Assembly: GCA_949752795.1 (NCBI GenBank)
Contig: OX457056.1
Location: 176,228,428-176,292,427 of the forward strand
Direction: 5' to 3'
DNA: 64,000 nt
DNA from: Hyperoodon ampullatus
Taxonomy: Eukaryota; Chordata; Mammalia; Artiodactyla; Ziphiidae
The number at the start of each line of letters is the position of its first letter. The stretch's first letter is position 1. Below the pieces are notes generated by a model, which was not told where the DNA came from, ran no database searches, and saw only the letters and a list, made by a program, of their open reading frames with translations. Position numbers and translations under genes: made by a program. Shown piece after piece: positions 56,050-64,000 of this stretch.

Positions 56050-57495
56050 TATGATTTGGGATTAGTTGATTCTTTTGCTCATGTTTTCAGTTCTACTATT
56101 TCCTTGAACATTTTTAACTTATCTCTGTATCTTTTCTGTATCATCATAACTCCAATATTTGAAGCACTTGAGGGTATCATTCTGCCATTTGTTGCTTCCC
56201 TTGACTCTTAAATACAACTACATTCTTCATGTGTTTGTAATTCTGGATTGTGAGATCACATGAGACTAACCTGAAACTGTGACAATGCCACAGGGTCTGG
56301 GATGAAGGTCCATTTCTCCAGAGAGCATTTGTTCCACATCTTCCAGGCACTCTGAGCACCACCAGCCCAAGACCTCTAAAGTTAAAATCTCATCTAGATC
56401 ACTCAGGGAGTCTAAATTCAACCCCCAAAGCCAAAGGAGGGCAGAACTGTTGTTAAAATTTGGGTAAGAAGACATTTTTCCCCCCAGTGAGAGCTAAGTC
56501 TAAGATATCTCTCTTGGCCAAAAGGATGATTTTTTTTTTTCCCTAAATCCCTTTTTCATGGAAAGTGTAGTCCTTTGAATGCCCTAGCTTTACAGTAGGG
56601 TCTCATTTTCAACTTCCCACATTGCACGGGCCCAAAGACTGGTTTCTGGTCCCCAGCACAGTAGTCAGAGCTTAAGAATCTAAGTTTCTGCTCTCAGCAA
56701 ACACCCTCAGGGCAGAGTCTCAGCTTCTCCTTCGCACCCACTTTCCATTTCCCTCTTTATTTTTATGCCCTGGAAACTCCACTCCCTGTTTTGCAGATAT
56801 CATTAAAAGATGTTAGTTATCCTTTATCCAGCATTCTTAGATTATTTGAGCAGGAAGGTTTATTAGAGTATCTGGTCTACCTGCCATGTAGTCAGAATTG
56901 GAAGTGTGGGCTGATATTACTTTTATAATCAAAAAAAAAATTTAAGTACAAAATAACCTATCCCTATAAAATGGGGAGAGTCTTGCCTATTGACTATCCT
57001 GGAAACTTCCCTTACAGGGGAAGTTGCTAAAAATTATTCAGCACTGAGATGCAGCTCTAGGAAAATCTCTGCACCTTGATGAGACTGAAATAAGCCATTG
57101 ATTCATTACCAAAATAAAAGGACATTATATACAAGTCAAGAACTTCCACAGGTGAGCAGAGAAAGCAGGGTACAAGAGAACATCAAGGTGCCAGAATATA
57201 GTAGGTGCTCATTAAATAATTATGTTAATAAAATAAAAATACCCATGTCCACTAAGCAATATTTTAGAAGTGGGTACAAGCAAACTTTTGTCGATAATTT
57301 TATATTTATCATATCCCATTTTTTAAGCATATGAACATTTACATCAAAGGAATCTCTTCAAATATTCTATGGAGCAATTCTTAAATATTCAAAAAGCTGA
57401 GATACATTTCTCTCCCTTTCCTTCTATTGTAACCATCGCTAAGCAATGATATTTCCACAACATTTGCCTTAATTTGTAGGTACAGAAATCTTCAT
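56050..57495. other. Unassigned sequence
   Basis: No gene. A weak L2-tail-like AGTAGGTGCTCATTAAATAA lies near 57200. Short A- and T-runs near 56530 and 56930. Confidence 0.45.
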
Positions 57496-57499
57496 TTTA

Positions 57500-57590
57500 T
57501 GTTCTAATGTGAGAATTAAATGAGATGATTCAGGCAAAGCGCACAGCACTTAGCACAAAGTAAGAGTTTGTTACAATGATGGTTGGGGGG
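57500..57590 (+). mobile_element. MIR 3' fragment
   Basis: TGAGAATTAAATGAGATGAT, GCACAGCACTTAGCACAAAG, TAAGAGTTTGTTAC. Confidence 0.7.
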
Positions 57591-58014
57591 ATGATGATGG
57601 TGGTAATGATTTTAAAAAGCATCAATGTAAAATGTGAGGGAGATACACCAACTGACTAAAAACTAAAATCAATATAGAGCAAGTAGAACATTCTTTGTTT
57701 TGGTCTTAAAACTCCAATAAGGGCATGCCTCAGATTTGTTTACCTGTATCCAGAGCATCTGAAAATGAATCAGGTCTAAGTAGATACTTAATAAATATTC
57801 CGTCGTTATGGTAAATGTTAGTGTTGCTGTAAGGGTATCACTGTCTCATGAAGGCAACTCATGAGCATTAGGGTTCAAAATTCTAGCATGAGGCCAAGAT
57901 GGACACATGTACCCATGAGTCTGAGATCTCTGAAGAATACCTCCCAACCAGTGTTCTAAGGCCCTGATCCTTACTGCTCCAGAAAGAGAGATCCATACTC
58001 ACTTTCAGAGCTGA
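57591..58014. other. Unassigned sequence
   Basis: GGTTGGGGGGATGATGATGG near 57580 and otherwise nothing named. Confidence 0.4.
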
Positions 58015-58270
58015 GAATGATGGTTATTACCTACTCTTCATATACGGTTACCAGGGAGTGGGGTAGGAGGGAAAGGGGAGTTGCTAATCAATGGGCATAA
58101 AGTTTCAGTCAAGCATGATGACTAAGCTCTAGAGATCTCCTCTACAGCATCGTACCTAGAGTCAACCAGAACATATTGCACACTTAAAAGTTTGTTAAGT
58201 GGGTAGATCTTAGGTTAAGTGTTCTTACTACTATAAAGTAACACATAAATAATTAAAATTTTAATATACT
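58015..58270 (+). mobile_element. Older L1 3' end
   Basis: GGTTACCAGGGAGTGGGG, AATGGGCATAAAGTTTCAGT, TCTAGAGATCTCCTCTACAG, then TTAAGTGGGTAGATCTTAGG. Serves as an uninterrupted comparison for the split L1 end at 31708/38204. Confidence 0.75.
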
Positions 58271-58507
58271 TTTTGTGGCCAAAATAATTAAATATAAATA
58301 TTCAAATGATTTAAATATTAGGAAAAATGTTTTAATATAGCTGAAATGCAAAAGGGTGATGGATTTATAAGCTTAAATGATAGGAAAAAACTGTAAAGAA
58401 AGAAGTGCATACTTGCTAACACAAAATTTAAACTTTTCACTTGAAAAAAATATATTTACTAAGCACATACTATGTTCCGAGCTTGATGCTTCCTGTTAGG
58501 GAAGGAG

Positions 58508-58755
58508 ACAGTAGAGTGGTTAGGAGCACAGATCTCTGGGATCTGTCTGCCTGGGCCTGAACCCCAGCTCTGTCATTTACCTTGAGCAAAGCTAGTTAAT
58601 TAATCTCTCTAAGCCTCAGCCCCCTGGTCTTCAAACAGGCAAACAGCCTCCTAGTCTTCAAACAGCTCTATACCCATAGAGCTGGTGTGGGGATGGATGA
58701 ATTGCTATATGGGAAGTGCCTAGAACATAGTAAATGTTATGTAAGTCTTAGTTAT
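58508..58755 (+). mobile_element. MIR, nearly complete
   Basis: CAGTAGAGTGGTTAGGAGCA, CCTGGGCCTGAACCCCAGCT, CTCTCTAAGCCTCAGCC, AGTGCCTAGAACATAGTAAA. Contains a local duplication of GTCTTCAAACAG. Confidence 0.88.
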
Positions 58756-58756
58756 T

Positions 58757-58865
58757 ATTATCCCTACTTTCCAGATGAAGAAACTGGGGTTGACATCTGT
58801 CAGATTACTTGGCTCGTAAGAGGAAGAGCTGGGACTTGAACCCAGGCAGCCTGACTTTAGACACT
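58757..58865 (-). mobile_element. MIR, directly abutting and inverted
   Basis: ATTATCCCTACTTTCCAGAT, GAAGAAACTGGGG, then GGGACTTGAACCCAGGCAGC. Joins tail-to-tail with the sense MIR before it. Confidence 0.8.
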
Positions 58866-59244
58866 TGACAAAAAGCAGAAGCTTGATATATGCACCCTTT
58901 CCATGGCAGCTCTGAAGCCTTTTCCTCAAACATAAGTGGTCTCACCCCACTGCAGTCAAGGGCAGGACTGCCCAATACAACTCTATCTGGCTGAGAGGGA
59001 ACAGAACAGACCAAGGGAAGGCCTGTCCCCCTGGCCTGCCCCACTCATGACTGGCCTCTGCCCAGCACAGTTTTAAAACGGACGATGTGGACAAACAGCT
59101 GAGAGGTGGAGAGAGAGCAGCCACAAGCCTCTCAAACTCAGCATCTGCTGCTGTGTTCTGATTCCCCAGCCACAGAAAGGGTGGCCAAGAATGAGAAGCG
59201 GGAGTGGGTATGTCTTCCCCACCAATGCATATGCTGTTTGAGAG
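58866..59244. other. Unassigned sequence
   Basis: No named repeat. A 161-codon minus-strand frame (58942-59427) overlaps the next MIR and is treated as chance. Confidence 0.4.
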
Positions 59245-59485
59245 TCCAGCCAACAATAACACCCACTTTAACAAACACTTCGGATGTGGCAGGTACCGAG
59301 CTGGGTACTTCCCAGGAACTTCATCTGATCCCCATGACAACCTCCTGAGGCAGGTGCTGTCATGTTGTCCCCTCTGCAGATGAGGAACTTGAGGATTCTT
59401 GAGATCAAGTAAATTGCCTGAGGGCACAGAGTTAAATAGCAGAGCCAGGCTCAGCCCAGAGCTGGGTCATAATCCATCTAACTAC
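59245..59485 (-). mobile_element. MIR
   Basis: ACAAACACTTCGGATGTGG, ATCTGATCCCCATGACAACC, TGCAGATGAGGAACTTGAGG, AAATTGCCTGAGGGCACAGA. Confidence 0.82.
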
Positions 59486-59492
59486 ACTCTGC

Positions 59493-59822
59493 TGTAGACT
59501 GAATGTTTGTGACCCCACCCCTAAAATTCATATGTTGAAAAATGATGGTATTAGGAGGTGGGCCTTTGGGAGGTCATAAGGGTGGAGCCCTCATGAATGA
59601 GATTATAAAAGACCTCAGAGAGCTCCCTCATCCCTTCTGCGATGGGAGGACTCAGCCAGAAAGGCGTCTATGAACTAGGAAGTGGGCTCTTACGAAACAT
59701 CCAATCTGCCAGCGCCTTGATCTTGGACTTCCCGGCTTCCAGAACTGGGAGAAGTAAATGTCTGTTGTTGAAGCCACCCACTCTAATGGTATTCTGTTAT
59801 ACCAGCCCAAACAGAGTAGGAC
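59493..59822 (+). mobile_element. MLT1/MST-type (ERVL-MaLR) solo LTR
   Basis: TGTAGACTGAATGTTTGTGA, AAATTCATATGTTGAAAAAT, GGTCATAAGGGTGGAGCCCT, TTGATCTTGGACTTCCCGGC, AAGTAAATGTCTGTTGTTGA, AAGCCACCCACTCTAATGG. No internal genes. Confidence 0.88.
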
Positions 59823-60021
59823 ACTCTGCTCCAACAGTGCACACCAGAGAGGTGACTGCAATAAAATGGCTCAGGCTGCAGCCACAACGAGCCTCCTTTC
59901 CCCGGAGGACTGGTGGATAGAGCCCACTAGTCAAAGACTTTGGAGCCAAAGACTCCAAAATCAGAGCTCAGCTCCTCCTCTGCTCTGCACTCACTAAGGA
60001 ACTTTGGACCGACTGTTTGTA

Positions 60022-60385
60022 ACCACCACCATTTATTGAGAAATTAGTATGTGCCCCACATTGTGCTCAGTGTTAGATTGTAAGCCCCGTGAGAGCAGGA
60101 ATGGGGTCTGTAGCATTTACTAAAGTATCCCCAGAAACAGCACGATGCCTGGCTATCAGTAGGGGCCGGAAAAATATTTGTAGCATAAATAAATGATGTA
60201 TGGATGGATGAAAATATTCTCTCTAATCCTTATAACCACTCTGTAAAGTAAAATTTTAATCCTCTGAATATAGGGAGAGAAATTAATTTCAGAGATGTCG
60301 TATTCCTGTTCAAGGCCACACAGTTTCTGAGTTATAGCTGAGACTCAAACCCAGCATCTCTAGCTCCCAAATCATAGTCTTTCCT
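60022..60385 (-). mobile_element. MIR interrupted by an L2 end
   Basis: Outer MIR: ACCACCATTTATTGAGAAAT, later GTTCAAGGCCACACAGTTTC and GAGACTCAAACCCAGCATC. Within it, about 60070-60205, is antisense L2 end text (ATTGTAAGCCCCGTGAGAGC, CAGGAATGGGGTCTGTAG, AATATTTGTAGCATAAATAA). Confidence 0.65.
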
Positions 60386-61844
60386 CTGCATTTCTTTTTC
60401 CCCAAAGGAGACAATGCCACTCTCCTACCCCACAGGGCTATTGTGAAGGTCAAATGGATAAGGTGTATGAGTGTGTTTTGCAAACTCTGCACTTGAGAAG
60501 GTTGATAACTGTTAACACAGAATCAAAGCCTAAAGCCCAAACAGCACAATTTAAGTGGAATTTTAAGCAGTGAGAAGAAATGGGTGTATTTGAGAGACAA
60601 GAGAGCTGTCGCTAGGTTTAAAATCCAACCACACTGCATGCACACGGCCACCTTCTCAGGAGGTGGGCGGTGAGCAGAATGCCCAGATTTGGAATTGCAA
60701 GAGTTGCAAAATTATGCAAAGTGCACCCAAACAGCCTTCTACCCAATGCAGGACCCTCAACAGATTGTCACCTCAACTCTGACAGAACAAAAAAGTGACA
60801 GCATCACACCAGGAAGAGGTATACTGGGGGTGTGGCTCAGAAGCCAATGCATTTATTCAGCCTGCTGCATACAATCCCTTCCCAGAAGGTCTCATGCGCC
60901 AGAGATGTTTTTAGATTCCTGGGTGATCCATCTAACCTGTAACTTCCATGGTTAAATCAAATGATTTAATTACACTTCTGCAGTAAATTAGAATTTAACA
61001 ACACCTTATATCTAAGGAGTGTACAACACCATGATCATGTCTTGATTTATATTTTACAGTAGCCTTATCCTCATTTCCCTAATAAGAAGAAACTATATTC
61101 AGCATAGAAATTTGCCCAAAAAAATTGAAGCCCACATGCAAAAGTGAAGGCTAGATAGACTTCTATCTTCACACTCTTTATCCCCCAAAAGGTGGCTTAA
61201 AACAGATCTGATCAGAAAATAGAACACAACTGAATCAAATAAGAGCCACAAAAGCCTTTTTAAGAACACAAGTAGAATATCAGCCTACACTGGTTAGCAG
61301 AGTAAAAATCTCTAGTGAGTCTCCAAATCCTAAATCATCAGGAATGGGGACCCACAGAAGACAATCTTTTTATAAAAGGCTGATAAATTGCCAACTTTTC
61401 TTTAAAAGCTGAGAAATTGAGGCAATGCAAAAATGAAAAGATTATTTTAAAACCAGGTGCAAGAATGATGCTCCCAGGGCAAAGCACCCACATCCTTAGT
61501 CTCTCCCAGATTCAGCAGAGGGGGCAACTCAAAGCTTTCTGGGCCCAAAGCCAGCAACTTACATGAGTGACTTGGGCATAAGGATGTGGGCTGTACCCAG
61601 TCTGATGGAGCGGTCTTACCTTGAGGGAATACAGGCTTAGTGTTGCCAGATTTTATTGATATTTTTAAAAAGAAGCTGGAAGTCCTTTCTTTTCGGGGGT
61701 GGGAGGAGCTGGAGCAAAACCTTCTGACTTTTCAATGACAAATTAAAAGTTTTGGCCAAGATTTGCAACTGCAACCTTTCCCCTCCTGAGTGACATCATG
61801 GTACCCCACAACAAGTCCAAACGAGACTCTGAAGACCTGTTCTT
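60386..61844. other. Unassigned sequence
   Basis: About 1.5 kb with no gene or clear repeat; a faint MIR-like stretch may be near 61060-61150. Confidence 0.4.
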
Positions 61845-62070
61845 CACTTCCCAGTTACGCACTTTCAAAAGGTTACTGAAACTTCTCTGGGCCTCAGTTT
61901 CCTCATCTGCAAAATGGACCTAATAGACCTAAGGATGTCTCCCTTATTTATTTCACATAATTTTCCAATGAATCAAATAAAATAAGCTTTTCAAAAGCAA
62001 GGGCCATTTCATTTTTATGTCCCTGGGGCCTGTGCCCAATCGAAATAAAATATATATTAAAAGTTTGTTG
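61845..62070. mobile_element. MIR (+) then L2 end (-)
   Basis: 61845-61975 is sense MIR (GGCCTCAGTTTCCTCATCTG, CAAAATGGACCTAATAG). 61985-62070 is antisense L2 end (CAAGGGCCATTTCATTTTTA), interrupted by the SINE at 62071 and continuing after it. Confidence 0.65.
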
Positions 62071-62283
62071 GGGCTTCCCTGGTGGCGCAGTGGTTGATAG
62101 TCCGCCTGCCGATGCAGGGGACACGGGTTCGTGCCCCGGTCCGGGAAGATCCCACATGCCGCGGAGCGGCTGGGCCCGTGAGCCATGGCCGCTGAGCCTG
62201 CGCGTCCGGAGCCTGTGCTCCACAACAGGAGAGGCCACAGCAGTGAGAGGCCCGCGTACCACAAAAAAGAAAAAAAAAAAAAA
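62071..62283 (+). mobile_element. CHR-type SINE, well preserved
   Basis: Target duplication AAAAGTTTGTTG at 62059-62070 and 62284-62295. Pol III boxes: A box TGGCGCAGTGG at 62083-62093 and B box GGTTCGTGCCC at 62126-62136. Many intact CpGs. A-tail about 20 bases with one G. Confidence 0.96.
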
Positions 62284-62295
62284 AAAAGTTTGTTG

Positions 62296-62479
62296 AACTG
62301 AAAAGTACATTGAAAACTGTGAAGCATCTAACAAATGTCAAGTTTCACACTAAACACTAGTCATCAAAATCTTTTAAAATTGTATGGAAAGTTTATATGT
62401 GGCATTTTCCAAAGAAACAATGTATTTTCCCCTCCCTCCAAAAAAGCTCTCCTAACAAAAGTGACAGTACCTGTTTAGT

Positions 62480-62511
<32 letters not shown>

Positions 62512-62950
62512 GGCTCTTTTATGCAAATTTGATTTCCCTATAATAATCTAGAGCTATTCTGCTAGAAGGAATTATCTCTGCAGCCTGGCAGCTGTGGTAG
62601 GAGTGAATTAAAAATGGCTCTGTATATGGGAAAATCTGTTCTATAATCAGTGCTATTCTTGGAGGGGACATCAATCTAGTCCAGCTCCCATGATGCTCCA
62701 CTTGTGTGAATGACATACAAGTGTGAGGTAGAAACTCTCCTTACATCATGGCTGAGGATGCTGCCCCACCAGAGACTGGCACCACGACCCTGAGATGGAT
62801 GGAGACAGACCTAATGGTGGCCTCCAACCAGCCAGTGTGGCCAATCCCCTTAGTTTGGGTAAAAAACATGAGTAGAAAAACAAATCTTTCAACAGTGATT
62901 TATTCAACTCAACTCTAAAGAACTGCCCAGTCTTAGGGTTACTGTAAGGT
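62296..62950. other. Unassigned; (GA)n at 62485-62511
   Basis: A 27-base GA run. Otherwise no named repeat or gene. Confidence 0.6.
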
Positions 62951-62956
62951 TTCTGC

Positions 62957-63103
62957 CTGTTTTCTTTTCCTTCCTTCCTTCCCTTCCTTCCCTCCTTCCT
63001 TCCTTCCTTCTTCCTTCCTTCCCTTCCTCTCTCCCTCCTTTTCTTCCTTCCTTCCGTCTTTCCTTTCCTTCATTCTTCTCTTCCTTTCTTCCCTTTCCTC
63101 CCT
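62957..63103. repeat. Long pyrimidine tract, (TTCC)n-like
   Basis: About 147 bases of TTCC, TTCCC and CCTTCC units with a few interruptions. The complement is a GGAA-rich purine strand. Likely length-variable, with triplex-forming potential. Confidence 0.93.
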
Positions 63104-63722
63104 GCTGTTCTCATACAGAGTACAAGCCTCTATTCCTGAGTCATAAGTCACCAGGCAAGGAAATGCTATTCAAGGGCTCTTTGTCCATGGGAAAGGCACA
63201 TGGACAGAAAAGTGTTTTAAAAATAAGCAACCACCACAGGGCTTTACATAACATGTCATCATGCTCTTAATGAGACAACTGCATGGTCATTAAAATTACC
63301 CTGGCCCTGAGTGGCTAATTTAACTGGAAGTTACCACACGGCAGCATCAGCCCTCACCCCACAAAAAGAAATTACGCTTCAGACGAGTAAAGCCATTATA
63401 TTCCTCAAAATGAATCCTAGCTCCTACATCGGACCATAGAAACTTCTTGGAAATCTGCATCCCTGTGTTACATCTGAGGTGTCCTCCTTCTTTCTCTGAG
63501 TCAAACACACCATCATTGTGTCTGCTTGGGAAGATGTCAGGATATCAAAAAATTAAACTGTGGGTTTGTCTGCATGTGTGCCTGTGTCTCTTTATAACTG
63601 GGTGTGAACTTACCCTGATTTAAGTCGCTCAGGATCCTTTAAAATAACCAAGGGCAATGCCAGGAATGCCAAGAAATTGTATCTTCTAAATTGGAACCAG
63701 TTTCCCCCTTTCAAGCACTATT
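63104..63722. other. Unassigned sequence
   Basis: No gene or named repeat. Confidence 0.45.
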
Positions 63723-63737
63723 AAGAAATTGGCTTTG

Positions 63738-63936
63738 GGCTTCCCTGGTGGCGCAGTGGTTGAGAGTCCGCCTGCCGATGCAGGGCACACGGGTTCGTGT
63801 CCCGGTCCAGGAAGATCCCACATGCCGCAGAGCGGCTGGGCCCGTGAGCCATGGCCGCTGAGCCTGCACTCCGCAACGGGAGAGGCCACTGCAGTGAGAG
63901 GCCCGCGTCCCGCACAAAAAAAGAAAGAAAGAAAGA
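63738..63936 (+). mobile_element. CHR-type SINE with small internal deletion
   Basis: Target duplication AAGAAATTGGCTTTG at 63723-63737 and 63937-63951. Relative to the copy at 62071, a short segment is lost between two GAGCCTG repeats (GCTGAGCCTGCACTCCGCAA). The tail is an AAAG microsatellite. Confidence 0.95.
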
Positions 63937-64000
63937 AAGAAATTGGCTTTGTCAGCGTGCATTGTCCATGAGCCTACAGACCCACACAGCTGGGTGCATA

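Noticed and set aside
58942..59427. 161-codon minus-strand frame
   Set aside because: It overlaps the MIR at 59245-59485 and has no recognisable domain.
62071..62160. tRNA gene
   Set aside because: The A and B boxes belong to the tRNA-derived head of the SINE; the acceptor stem and cloverleaf are not complete.

Overview
The window looks like 64 kb of nuclear DNA from a toothed or baleen whale (Cetacea). The main evidence is repeated insertions of a tRNA-derived SINE of the CHR type (5' end GGCTTCCCTGGTGGCGCAG, A- and B-box promoter, A-rich tail). These occur alongside cetartiodactyl-type L1 3' ends, and no ruminant BovB or Bov-tA copies were seen. The rest of the repeat landscape is ordinary placental mammal: MIR, L2, old L1M, MLT1-type (ERVL-MaLR) LTRs, one MER5-like hAT element and one Tigger-like element. 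Family names come from remembered consensus features, not from a database search. I see no protein-coding exon, rRNA, tRNA or ncRNA gene that I can defend, so the segment is probably intergenic or intronic. The open reading frames are L1 ORF remnants, frames inside SINEs, or chance frames.

Layout. 0-8 kb is a nest of retroelements: a 5'-truncated L1 (752-3306) with another L1 inside it and a SINE at its 3' target duplication, then an L1M fragment, a SINE, and an L2 split by an L1 plus a SINE. 8-19 kb holds MIR, L2, three MLT1 LTRs and two SINEs. 19.4-26.4 kb is repeat-poor. 26.4-31.7 kb has SINEs, a MER5-like element and a near-perfect 100-bp inverted repeat (28601-28849). 31.7-38.2 kb is a minus-strand L1 that keeps a 5' UTR but has broken ORF1 and ORF2 and a SINE in the reverse transcriptase. 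38.2-45.4 kb has L2, another short SINE, and two L1 3' ends that are nearly identical direct repeats (43823-44070 and 45118-45381). 45.4-62.0 kb carries only old repeats. 62-64 kb has two young SINEs and a long pyrimidine tract.

How the parts relate. There is no pathway here; the story is layered retrotransposition. L1 machinery made the L1 copies and also moved the SINEs. Insertions recur at A-rich sites left by earlier ones: twice a SINE sits exactly at an L1's downstream target duplication, leaving three copies of the target. The best leads are the 28.6-kb inverted repeat, the recent 1.3-kb-spaced L1-tail duplication, a possible L1 3' transduction at 31.7-38.2 kb, and two small minus-strand frames (3989-4213, 50279-50521) that may be fragments of genes or retrocopies. 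I found no convincing new biological system.
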